NCBI GenBank assembly: GCA_036939355.1
Contig: JALLAP010000691.1
Location: 1 to 12,359, forward strand
Direction: 5' to 3'
Origin: Thalassiosira profunda
Lineage: Eukaryota; Bacillariophyta; Thalassiosirophyceae; Thalassiosirales; Thalassiosiraceae
DNA length: 12,359 bases
Shown here: in pieces, positions 1 to 9,000 of the stretch
How the letters are laid out: each line of letters starts with the position of its first letter
Numbering within the stretch: position 1 is the first letter of the stretch
Program-made: the position numbers and the translations under genes
The notes under the pieces: model-generated
Told to the model about the DNA's origin: nothing
What the model saw: the letters and a program-made list of their open reading frames with translations, nothing else
Databases searched by the model: none

Positions 1-1003
1 GACAGTGTCTACAGCTACGACAGTTCGTGCCTGCCAAATTCGCTAAATCCCGGGAGCAATGGACAATGGGTCAAGGGCGTCAGTAAAGGCGACCCTTGGT
101 ATCCAGAGCCAAAGAATGGCAAAGAGTTGTGCAAAAACAATGGGAAGCACAAGAAGATACAGAAGTCTCACTTGTTTGTAAGTGCCAGGGTGCCAATCAT
201 TCGTTACCTGCAATCTGATCGCTCTGACAATCACCGCTTGCCCCCTTCAGACCTCCGCGGAAGCGTGTTGCGACGCAGTCTACTCGTACGACCCTGCCTG
301 TCTGTCGAAGTCTGGTGGAGGTTCAATCGCTTCTGCTGGGGATTGGGGGCTGAATCCAACTCCACGCCCAACAAAACGACCCAATCCGGTTAGCAACACG
401 AATGCTGTTGCCACGGCACCAAATGCTGGGAAGAATACAAAGTGGAACTACTGCGGGCATAATTGGGCGAATGCGAATGCAGTCTGTGGTGTCCCCTGCT
501 TCGCAGGCAACGACGACCCTTGTGAACCGCTTGGCCAACGCTGCTTCGCCGATGCCACAGGTTGCCCCCCAAACAAGCCAGAGGGCGCACAAATAGCGAG
601 TGTTGGCGATGCCACCACCTATGCCGTGCAGGACCATCTCTTCTACCCACACTATTCTGACGATGGTGCATCGCCAGAGTGTCGTAACGATGGTAATGCA
701 CCTGGATGGATGAAGAAGAGCACGTTGAAGCAGTCGAAGTATCAATGTTGCGCATCCTCCTTCTTTGAGGACCAAGCAGGTGATTGCAACGCAGACCATC
801 CGTTCTACCCCGACTTTGATAGCATTTCATGTGTCAACGATGGCAACCAACCGGACTGGATGGTGGGTGATTACTTGGCGGAGAGCATTTGGCTGTGTTG
901 TCGCAACTTCTTCCAACACGACAAAGATCTTCTTGAGCGTTGCACTGGCTTCCATGCGGATTGCGACAACTGCGAGAGTTGGGGGGTTGATTCAAGACAG
1001 TAG
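1..1003 (+). CDS. Secreted Cys-rich repeat protein, 5' end missing (join 1..177, 251..1003)
   Basis: The 309 visible residues end at TAG 1001-1003; the start lies left of the window, so no signal peptide can be judged. The 177-nt open frame from base 1 runs into a GTAAGT donor, and splicing to base 251 joins it in frame to the long downstream exon. The product is a tandem array of about 50-residue modules with the pattern W/F-Y-P ... C-x-N-(D/N)-G ... CC ... C. There is a partial copy at 1-33, then copies at 91-301 (across the intron), 632-787 and 794-943. A different Cys-rich module, with CG-x-NW, C-x-x-x-C and CFAD motifs, sits between them at 440-565. I know such modules from predicted extracellular proteins of diatoms and other stramenopiles. 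A carbohydrate- or cell-wall-related role is inference only. No catalytic domain is visible in the part present. Confidence 0.8.
178..250 (+). other. Intron, 73 bp, phase 0
   Basis: The donor is TTT|GTAAGT and the acceptor is preceded by a pyrimidine run, CTTGCCCCCTTCAG. Removing it restores the internal Cys repeat: HLF from the left exon is followed by TSAEACCDAVYSYD from the right, closely matching the partial copy at the window edge (DSVYSYDSSCL). The length is not a multiple of three, so retention would shift the frame. Confidence 0.85.
440..565 (+). other. Cys-rich CG-nW-CFAD module within the first protein
   Basis: About 42 residues run from KWNYCGHNWANANAVC to CFADATGC, with six cysteines. 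The composition differs from the surrounding CC/NDG repeats. The pattern (CG.nW.dA...C..pC....d.C..g..CFad..C) is one I recognise from many stramenopile and some fungal secreted proteins, often beside glycan-active domains. Ligand and function are unknown. A Pro/Thr-rich linker (NPTPRPTKRPNPV) separates it from the preceding repeat. Confidence 0.6.
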
Positions 1004-1066
1004 AGTGCCCAGAGGCACTCAGAGGCACGCATAATAAGTCTTTTGCTAGGGATTGGTGGCACTGTT

Positions 1067-3567
1067 CTATTTTGTTTCAGGGCCCTCTGCTTTGCTAATG
1101 CATCGCGATAGCTTCGAAGCGACCATCACCAGCCACGGGTTGATGTCGAGGCATCGCCGGAAGGTTTCTATCGCTTTCGGATCGCCAGAATCCATATGAA
1201 TGAGTCCTGCCCCTGCCATCGCTTGGAACTGACGGGGCTCGATCTTGAGAGCTTCCGCGGCCGCCTCGAGCGAAGCATCTTTCTCTCCGAGCAGATATAG
1301 CACCGTGGCCTTCTTATTCCACGCTTCGGCGTGCATAGGATCTGCCTCTATGATTGCGGAAAATGTCGCCAATGCCTCCTTGACGTTGCCTTCCATCAAA
1401 GCTGCGATTCCATCATCGAGCTCATTTCTCANAAAATGTCGCCAATGCCTCCTTGACGTTGCCTTCCATCAAAGCTGCGATTCCATCATCGAGCTCATTT
1501 CTCAAGTCAGGGTTTGCGTGCTCCTTCCAAATCTCCTTTATCAGGTCTTGGACAATGAGCGAGTCTTCGAAGCTTTCCACCTTGGCCTGAAGCTGCAAGA
1601 AGAGATCGTTCATCGAGAACAATCCATCGCGGTCCCCGTCCCGGATCCCAAGCAGGCAGTCAGCCAATACTACCCTCAAACTCCGGAGCGTCGATACAAT
1701 GTTCGCCTCTTGTTCTCCTAAACCTTCTCCGTACATGAACTTCATTTCTTCGGAAGGGAGGTACCGCCCCTGCGCTGCATCCCATTTGAATTGCTCTGAG
1801 TCCAAGTCCATCTCGAACTGCAGAGGCTGAGTCTCGTCGTATGGACTCAGGTTGTCCTGACAAACGTAACGAGAATGCCGCGGTCCGCCAAATGCTCGCA
1901 CGCAGTCGTTGACGTCGGGATGGATGTGGTAAAATGGCTTCTCTTGCGGATTTTCAATACCCTGCAATCCATCCCAGTTGGATACGTCGAATTTGGGCTT
2001 CGGATCCCACGCCACAACGACTCCTCTGAATCCATACTTTTTGTGCTTTACCGTCTGGCCCAGCGAGAAGTTAATGTTGTTGTGTCCTTTGTTTGCCTTT
2101 CGAGTCCAGAGCAAAGCATTGATCTTCACCAGCAGGTGTTGGNTTAATGTTGTTGTGTCCTTTGTTTGCCTTTCGAGTCCAGAGCAAAGCATTGATCTTC
2201 ACCAGCAGGTGTTGGAAGTCCGCCAGGGATGAGACCACCGTCAGTGGTTTGTTCGCCGAAGCCATTGACTGGACAGAAGACGCCAATGAAGATATCAAGG
2301 ACGAGGATCCAGCCATCTCTTTGTCGTTGTCTGACAGAGGCACAAGGAGGCGCCTGCCAATTTCCTCGACGCCCTTCAGAATAGCCTCCTGCGATTTGTC
2401 TATCTCTGCTGTTGCATTCTCGTCCCTCTCGTCTTTATCAGATGCAGTATCCACGCCGTATTCGCCCTCGGAGTATCGATCCAAGGGGTACATATAGCTC
2501 AATATACGGTTTGGCACGTAGTGTCCTCTCTGAAACCTTGTGAAGTATTGATCGAGAACGCTGTTGTAAATTCTTTGTAGGTGAGCGTCGTCGACTGGCA
2601 CTAGCTCTTCTTGCGACTCGAGGGTGACCGACTTCCCAAAGATGACCCCCTCCACTTCATCTACTACATCACCCTGCGCATCGTTGAGGTCCACAAGGAT
2701 GGTGTATTGCAGCTTCTTTTGGGTGTTTGGAGCATCCTCCTCCTCCTTTGCGTCCTCCTGAGGAAGAGAGTATTGCTTTGTCGTCAGGGAGCTCAGACGC
2801 CCCTCGTTGTTGTCTGGCTTCAGTGTCCAGCCCACCACCACGCCCCTCCACTTTTTGCTCTTGTGCTGCACCACCTGTCCAACATGATATTCGATAGATG
2901 GATAGTCACCTCCCCCCTGCCGCACTTCGATGCTCAACTGACGACGACTGCGCTTGCTCTCCAAATCAGTGGAGGAAAGCTCATTGCATGATTTGATAGC
3001 CTCGAATGCCAGAGTGATTTGCTCCTTCGTGTCACCCTCCTTTTGTGTGGGCTTTGCATCATCCCCCTCGATGCCGGCAATGGTGCTTTCATTATTCAGC
3101 CAATACACTGCTCTGATTACTGCCCGCAATTCATTGGCATCTCTGATCTCTGGAAATATAATCATGTTCTCCTTCACAGCGACGTCTTCGTTGTGCAATG
3201 CAAAATGGGCGGGATGGGTTTGCCCCATATCCTCGCAAGGAGAGTCCTCAATTTCGTTGGCATTCAGGAACGTCCGCATTCCCTTCAGCCGTTTGAGGGC
3301 CACCGGATTGACTTGGGGCGGCTGCAGCGTCACTGGCGGTAGCGGATTGAACGGCACGTCGTCGTATTTGCGGCACCACGAGAGCAGCTGCCGGTAGAGC
3401 GTTTTCGGGACGCGGTTGGAGTGGGTGCTCTCGTCGCCATCGTCATCGCTGCGTGACGACAGAGACATGCACCGTCTGCTGACGCCGACCCCGTAAGCGA
3501 AGGTTTTCGATCCACCAGCCCGGGCCGCATCGCGCCATCGCCCCACGCCGACAACGTGCCTCAACAT
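1067..3567 (-). CDS. Organelle-targeted protein with two YccV/HspQ-like domains, LYR-like motif and TPRs
   Basis: It is a single exon with ATG at 3567-3565 and stop at 1067. Two 73-base duplication-plus-N artefacts break the frame; removing them gives 784 aa. Residues 1-40 are Arg-rich and free of acidic residues, with an RRCMS cleavage-like site, so import into mitochondria (or plastid) is likely. Residues 56-61 read TLYRQL, an LYR-family-like motif. Two domains resembling the hemimethylated-DNA-binding YccV/HspQ fold follow: about 226-360 (GQVVQHKSKKWRGVVVGW) and 475-590 (GQTVKHKKYGFRGVVVAW). Each ends in a similar G-x-Y-x-P...YMY or FMY stretch, which points to internal duplication. Residues 619-630 fit an EF-hand loop, and about 660-780 form TPR-like helices. 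YccV domains occur in HspQ, FBXO21 and the plant ClpF protease adaptor, so a protein quality-control adaptor role is plausible but inferred. Confidence 0.85.
1360..1504. repeat. 72-bp exact duplication around a single N (assembly artefact)
   Basis: Bases 1360-1431 and 1433-1504 are identical and separated only by N at 1432. The minus-strand frame continues correctly (LATF into SAIIEADP) if one copy and the N are dropped. It falls in the TPR region of the YccV gene. Confidence 0.95.
2071..2215. repeat. 72-bp exact duplication around a single N (assembly artefact)
   Basis: Bases 2071-2142 and 2144-2215 are identical and separated by N at 2143. Collapsing them joins GHNNI to NFSLGQTVKHKKYG, bringing the second YccV-like domain back into frame with the first. 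Confidence 0.95.
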
Positions 3568-3781
3568 GTTGGCAGAGTAGCGGAGGGGGGTGGGGGCGGT
3601 AGCCGGGGGAGAAGAGGCGGAGGCGGAGGCGGAGGTAGGTACAATAATGGGAGGAGGAGTTGGGTGGTAAATAGGTAGGGTGTACTACGTAATGTTACGT
3701 ACCTATTTAACAGAGCGAGAGGTGCCCCTCCAGGCCCCTCTCTCTCTCGTTGTATCATCATCCTCGAGTGCAGTCTGATCA
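3568..3781 (-). promoter_or_regulatory. Upstream region of the YccV gene: G/C-skewed tract, TACGTA pair and hairpin
   Basis: This 214-bp gap separates two minus-strand genes. Next to the ATG (about 3581-3660) the plus strand is almost pure G/A, with runs of five and six G and repeated GGCGGA units, so the 5' leader of the YccV transcript would be C/T-rich. Further upstream are two TACGTA palindromes (3686-3691, 3696-3701) inside a 10-bp inverted repeat. A CT/GA-rich stretch follows at about 3727-3751. Promoter function is inferred from position. Confidence 0.45.
3668..3709. repeat. Inverted repeat, 10-bp arms
   Basis: The arms TAAATAGGTA (3668-3677) and TACCTATTTA (3700-3709) are perfect reverse complements around a 22-nt spacer that holds TACGTA at 3686-3691. 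A second TACGTA (3696-3701) runs from the spacer into the right arm. It lies 100-140 bp upstream of the YccV ATG, so it may be a protein-binding site or a cruciform. Confidence 0.7.
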
Positions 3782-5546
3782 TTAGACGACCTCTCCTCTT
3801 GCCCGGGGGTACGTGCAAAAGTCGGTAATGGAGTTGTCAGCTCCCTTGCACCCAGGAACTCGGTCTCCTCTATTCCGTTGGAAACAGATCATGGAACCCT
3901 GGCAATCGGAATCATTATCGCAATCTCCCTCGCACTCGCCGAGCGGCCACCGATTTTGAGGCCTCCCGTTGTTGCCAACGTACTTCAGCTGCTTGTTCGC
4001 TGGCCTCCGCTCTGTGGCTGCCTTCAGAATGTTCAAGTAGAGCGAGCCATACGCTCGGTAAGATAAACTCTGCGCGCAAGCTCCGCCATAGCACGTCATA
4101 TTCAGCGGTTCGTTCGTTGCTCCATTTCCGGGTACGACCTCGACAGTAGGTTCGATCTGCGTGTCCTCGTGCCACTCGTTCCAAGAATTGATCATGATGA
4201 GCCCTCCCGTCGAGCTATCTGCCAGTCCGAGCGCACCCTGGAGGCTGGCCTGAAACAACGAGCCTTCCGGAGCGCCCGCATCGAGCTTCCGCGACAACGC
4301 CGTGTGGCCCGCATCGAATCGGACGCCCCGGTCGTTGTAGCCGGGCGACACGCAAGGAATGTACGAAGTGCCGCCTTGGTTTGCTCGTGCTTTCCACGCT
4401 TTGTTGTTCGCCAAGAGACTTCGGACTCTGCCTCGCCCGGCGTATCCGTCAGGTCGAGACAGCGCGCCGTACACATCGTAGCCCGTCACCCCGTCCAACA
4501 GGGCAAACGGCTCGTAGGAACGACCGTTGGCTGGCGCGGCGCCAAAGGCTTGGTCGCCAATGATGTACAAATCGTGACCGCCGTTCTCCATTGCAGCAGC
4601 ACGCATCAAGCCGATGACTTCTCCAAGTCGATCGTCCGCACTGAGAACTCGGGTCAGGTACATGAACACCACCGGTCTCCCTTCGATTCTATAATAATTG
4701 GCATCGCCAAAGTATTTGTTCGCCATGTAGGCAACGTCCGTGTAGGCGTTATCGATTGCAGTGTAGTTTCGTTTGGCTTGAAGCCGCGACAACGTCTCGT
4801 AAAAGATGGCGACGCTGGTGCCCGGCAAGTCAGNTGTAGTTTCGTTTGGCTTGAAGCCGCGACAACGTCTCGTAAAAGATGGCGACGCTGGTGCCCGGCA
4901 AGTCAGGATGTGTCATGATGCTGTTCTCCAGAGTTGTGTCGGTGCGCTTTCCCGGGCCCCACCACGAGGTGACCCAGAGATTGATGTTGGCGCTGCGGCT
5001 CCACTGCAGGTGCTGGCGAATCACGCCCGGGTTGGTGTCGTCGTATTCTCCCAGCGCGGCCATTTGGGGCGGCTGCAGTTGATTGCGCACGTAACCCTCT
5101 CCGAAGTGGAAATCTGGGCCATGCCATGGATAATAGTAGACTCCGACAGTGTAGTCGCTGTTCCTGGTGGGAGCAGCGTCTCCCGGAGCCTGGTCGATGG
5201 ATTCGGCGGTCAGAGCGTCGTCAGCGGTACACCAAATGCGCTTCTGTACGCCGGCCAACCGAACAGTGCTCATCTGCTCCGGCGACCCGCCGAGCGAGAA
5301 GTACGCCCGGCCGTTCTTCGCGAAGCATCCCTTGGCCGTGGCCGGGAAGTTTCCGACGATGAACGAGTCCAGGCCCATCGATCGGCTCGCCGCCTTGCAG
5401 GTTTCGGGTGTTAGACAGGCATCGTTGACCTTGCGCGTCGACGAATCCGCGCCGTCGCCCCTCAGGCCCCTCGCATCTGGGTCGCCGCGGATGATGTCCG
5501 CACAGGACGCCAGCAGGAACGCTGCGAGGACCCGTCTACCCACCAT
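3782..5546 (-). CDS. Secreted GH99-like endo-alpha-mannosidase with two Cys-rich accessory modules
   Basis: It is a single exon of 563 aa after collapsing the artefact at 4834. I chose ATG 5546-5544 because it begins a typical signal peptide (MVGRRVLAAFLLASCADIIR); an upstream in-frame ATG at 5675 would bury it. Residues 44-106 form a Cys module (C44, C50, C74, C106). Residues about 132-480 resemble glycoside hydrolase family 99: YYYPWHGPDFHFGEGY near the start, and INSWNEWHEDTQIEP, whose E433 and E436 (E-W-H-E) match the catalytic pair known in GH99. Residues 496-555 form a C-terminal six-Cys module with C514, C518, C524, C530, C542 and C553. GH99 enzymes cleave internal alpha-mannosidic links in N-glycans or mannans. 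With a signal peptide and no membrane anchor, this one is probably secreted or luminal. WbsX-like enzymes are the main alternative, but EWHE favours GH99. Confidence 0.88.
4762..4906. repeat. 72-bp exact duplication around a single N (assembly artefact)
   Basis: Bases 4762-4833 and 4835-4906 are identical and separated by N at 4834. Collapsing them joins LQAKRNY to TAIDNAYT within the GH99 domain and restores one continuous reading frame. Confidence 0.95.
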
Positions 5547-6043
5547 GATGGAGTGTGGGCGGCGCGGGCGGATGTGGAAGAGGCGAGAAGTGGGGCGGGC
5601 GCGGAGAGGGAGGCGAGAGGAGCAGCAGAGGCGGAGGTGCACGCTCGCGAGAGCGTTGAAAGAGTCACGCGTCAACTCGAAAGGCTACTACTGATTCCTA
5701 TGTTACGTAAACGAAACGGCTCAGCCGTTTCTTTTTGACGACTGGCTAATCAGAGTTGTCGCGGCTGGTTGTCCAGCCAGACATGGATGCGGCAAATGGG
5801 TGGGAAAGCGTGGCCGCGGCTCGGCACCAACGCATGTATCACAAATAATTGGATACTGCTCATACAATTGAATTGGTTTGGTATCAATTCTGATTTTTTA
5901 GGCCCGACGTCTAGCCAACCATGACGATGCAACACCTCTGTGTAGCCTCTGAGCGCCCCTTCGTCGCTACAATCGATGAATGAGAAGAGTGACATCATGT
6001 GTCCAATTCTGAAGCACCGCACCTTGGACGAGCCTGCGCAGGC
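5547..6043. promoter_or_regulatory. Bidirectional intergenic region between GH99 gene (-) and LRR gene (+)
   Basis: These 497 bp lie between two divergently transcribed start codons. The GH99-proximal part (5547-5640) is purine-rich on the plus strand. A TACGTA palindrome (5704-5709) and a perfect 9-bp-arm palindrome (5713-5731) follow. The AT-richer part at 5830-5900 may be a core promoter. Open frames that cross here look like random shadows, and no conserved domain is visible. Regulatory function is inferred from the divergent arrangement. Confidence 0.45.
5713..5731. repeat. Perfect palindrome, 9-bp arms with 1-nt centre
   Basis: GAAACGGCT, C, AGCCGTTTC, followed on the plus strand by five T. 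It looks like a bacterial intrinsic terminator but sits about 170 bp upstream of the GH99 ATG in eukaryotic DNA. A symmetric transcription-factor site is more plausible. Confidence 0.75.
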
Positions 6044-9000
6044 ATGAAGAAGACATCGCTGCGGTTGCGTGATCTCGTCCCCAGCGCTCTTCGAGCAGTC
6101 GAGAAGACGGTCCGAAACGATCTGCCTTACGACAATGTGCCGCCAGAGCTGCTCGCTGTCCGCACCAAGGCGCTCGACCTCTCGCGGTGGAGCATCGTAG
6201 CCACAGATGAGTGTCTTGCACGGATTGCGGCCGGCTCGCAGTCCTCGGGGCTCGTCAGCGCGGACCTCTCCGGCGCAGAGAAGATCACCGACGCCGGTCT
6301 GCAATCGCTATCTACCTGCACCTCCAACCTCGAGTCCCTCAATCTCGATAATGCGTATCGAATAACTGCAGTCGGTCTCGCTTCCGTCACCAAGCGATGC
6401 TGCAAACTCCAAAATCTGTCGTTGTCGGGCTGCATGGGCATCGATGGGGCTGCGTTCGGGATACTGGGGCAAAACTGCCGCGCTCTTGTAACCCTCAAGC
6501 TATCCGGCTGCCGGCAGATCACGCCGTGGGCGTTCAAGAAGATCTTCGAGAGCTGCAAGGCACTGCGAAATCTCGACATTTCCTTCTGCGCTTTGGTGAC
6601 GGACCAAGAGATCAGGGTTCTATCCGAGAGTGCCTCCGATCTACGGCAGCTCAATCTGCGCGAGTGCAAGCTCGTCAGCGATGCGGGGCTGTCGTTCTTG
6701 AGCCAGGGCTGTCCGAAGCTGTCTGAACTCAATCTAAGGCGCAGCGAGATGCCGTTCCGAGTGACGGATGTGGCCCTGCTGCAGCTCGGCCAAGCGTGCC
6801 AGGCGCTCGCATCGATCAACCTGCACGGGTGCGAGATGATCACCGACACCGGCCTCTCGTGGCTGGCGGGCTGGAGCAAGGAGCTGCGCCACATCGATCT
6901 CTCGAACTGCAACAAGGTGACGAATGCCGGGATACGGCACCTCGGAGAAGGTGAGTCGTCCGGTGTGATGATATCTCCAAGCCTCGTCTTTGCTGACCTC
7001 TTGTGCGTGTGGATAGGATGTAAGAACCTGAGATCCATCACGCTGGCGAACCTCAGGAGGGTCTCAGATGTTGGTGTGAGGTGCATAGCCAGCGGATGCC
7101 ATCAGCTGGAGGCTCTGAATGGTAAGCAAACTTCCAGATGGCCAATTGATGGATGAATCATCGCGCACTCACGTTCATACCATATGATAGGCTCAGGGCT
7201 GGCCATGCTCTCCGATGGCGTCGACAGATCGTTCGGTCTCGAGGGCATACAGGCCCTTGGCAAGTCAAAGTGCTCGACCGCGATGAAGCATCTCAATCTT
7301 CACGGATGCACGCTGCTGAGCACCCTCTCGATGAAGGCCATTGCCAACTTTGTCAATCTCGAGAGGCTGGACTTGTCGGGCTGCAACAAGCTGACTCACG
7401 CTGGGGCTCGATGCATCGGCAAAGCGTGCCGCCGTCTCACATACTTGTCGCTGTCATCGTGCGATTGCAGCGATGCGATTGTGGAAGCTCTGGTAGGAGG
7501 CGAAGGCCTAGCCTTGCTGACCAAGGCAAACATGTCCTTCTGTCCCAAGATAGGCGAGCGAGCCCTCAAGGCGCTGAGCGCCTGCGAGAAGCTCCATGCT
7601 CTCGACTTGACGGGTTGTGCCGGCATCACAGATCAAGCGATACTGCATCTGTCGGAGGGCGGCTTTCGTCCAGGCCTGCGCCACCTTTTGCTGGCCCAGT
7701 GCCCCAAGGTGGGCGATACGTCCCTCTCGTGGATAACGGAAGGGCTCAAGGAATCAAGATCAAGAGATGGCTGTGTAACTCTGGAAACGCTCTCACTGAA
7801 GGGCACCAGAGTGACCGCTGCCGCCGTCAAGGGCATTCGCGATCGATTTCCGTACTCGATGTTGAAAAGCAACGCCTCCTACCACGGCTTCTGGCCGCTC
7901 GCAAGGGTCGATGACCGCAAGGTCATCAGTATCTACCACCAGCGGGCGTCTTCCGCGGCCATCATTCAGGCTCGTGTCCGCTCGCGCAAAGAAAAGGACA
8001 CCTTGCAAAGAGCCAGGGAAGGCTACTGCAAGAGGAAAGTCGCCATCTTGCTCGGTGCTCTCCACCGAGGCAACAAGGGCCGAAGGCGCTTCCGAGAGCT
8101 CAAGCGAGCCAGAAAGAAGCTGCTGATGAACTCGCTTCGAATTCAATGCGCATTCCGGTGTCGCTTGGCGAGGAAGCGCCTGAATCGACGCAGAGAACGG
8201 AGATGGCTTTCGGTCACTCCTCTTGCATCAACCACAATACAGAGGCACTGGAGGGGCGTCCTTGGGCGACGAACGGTGGTGAAGAAGAGAGAAGAAAAGC
8301 GCCGTCGGCATGAGCAGAAAGTCGAGGCGAGTATCCGTCTTCAGGCCTGGTGCAGAAGGCTGAAGGCCAAGCAGCACTTGGTTCTCTTGCGGTGCAGGCA
8401 GCTCACATACGAGCTGAATCGATTCCGGGCCGCCATCAAGATCCAATGCGCATGGAGGATCCGCACGAGCGATATGGCTCTGGCGTTGTTGAAGGCGGCC
8501 TTCCTCGAGCAGCAAGAGCTCGAAAGAGCTTCTGCCTTGCGCATCAAGGGCGCCCTCAAGACAGTGTTGCTCAGAAAAGCCATCCAGCTTCGCGTGGCGC
8601 GGACTCGGAAGCGCCTGGAGAGCACGTTGGTCATCCAGCAATGGTACAGGGACCAACAAGATCGCATCCGGTGCAATCTTTTGGCCGCACAGCGGCTGGC
8701 CGAGGAGAGGCTCCGGGCCTCCGTAATACTTCAGAGGCAAATGCGCCGACGACGTGCATTCCTGCAGCTCCTGGCGCTGAGGCAGAGAAGAGATGATTTG
8801 ATCGCTCTGAGGGAAGCTAAGGCGACCACTCTCTGCCGATGGGGCCGCGTGTGCGTGGCCAAGGTCCGCGTGCAGAAGCGGAGGGACGAATTCGACGAGG
8901 AAGTTAGGAGGGCGCTGGTGCTCAAGATCTGGGCCTCCACCAAGATCGCGGCAGGTTGGCGCGGCAAGCGAGGACGCAATGAGGCCGCGGCGACCCGGGT

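Noticed and set aside
1360..4906. Pseudogenes or programmed frameshifts in the YccV and GH99 genes
   Set aside because: All breaks coincide with N plus an exact 72-bp duplication, and the frame is perfect once these are collapsed.
5547..5675. Extended N-terminus of the GH99 protein starting at 5675
   Set aside because: It would place 43 Arg/Ser-rich residues ahead of a clear signal peptide. The ATG at 5546 is the better start.
5713..5736. Rho-independent terminator
   Set aside because: The hairpin plus T-run looks right, but the DNA is eukaryotic and the hairpin lies in a promoter region, so it is listed as a palindrome instead.
5750..6304. Minus-strand open frame of 184 residues in the divergent intergenic region
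   Set aside because: It overlaps the start of the LRR gene and shows no domain or plausible start context.
6127..7086. 319-residue open frame antisense to the LRR gene
   Set aside because: Its composition is Arg/Ser/Leu-rich, it runs across the spliced intron at 6951-7016, and it has no recognisable domain. It is a shadow of codon bias on the real strand.
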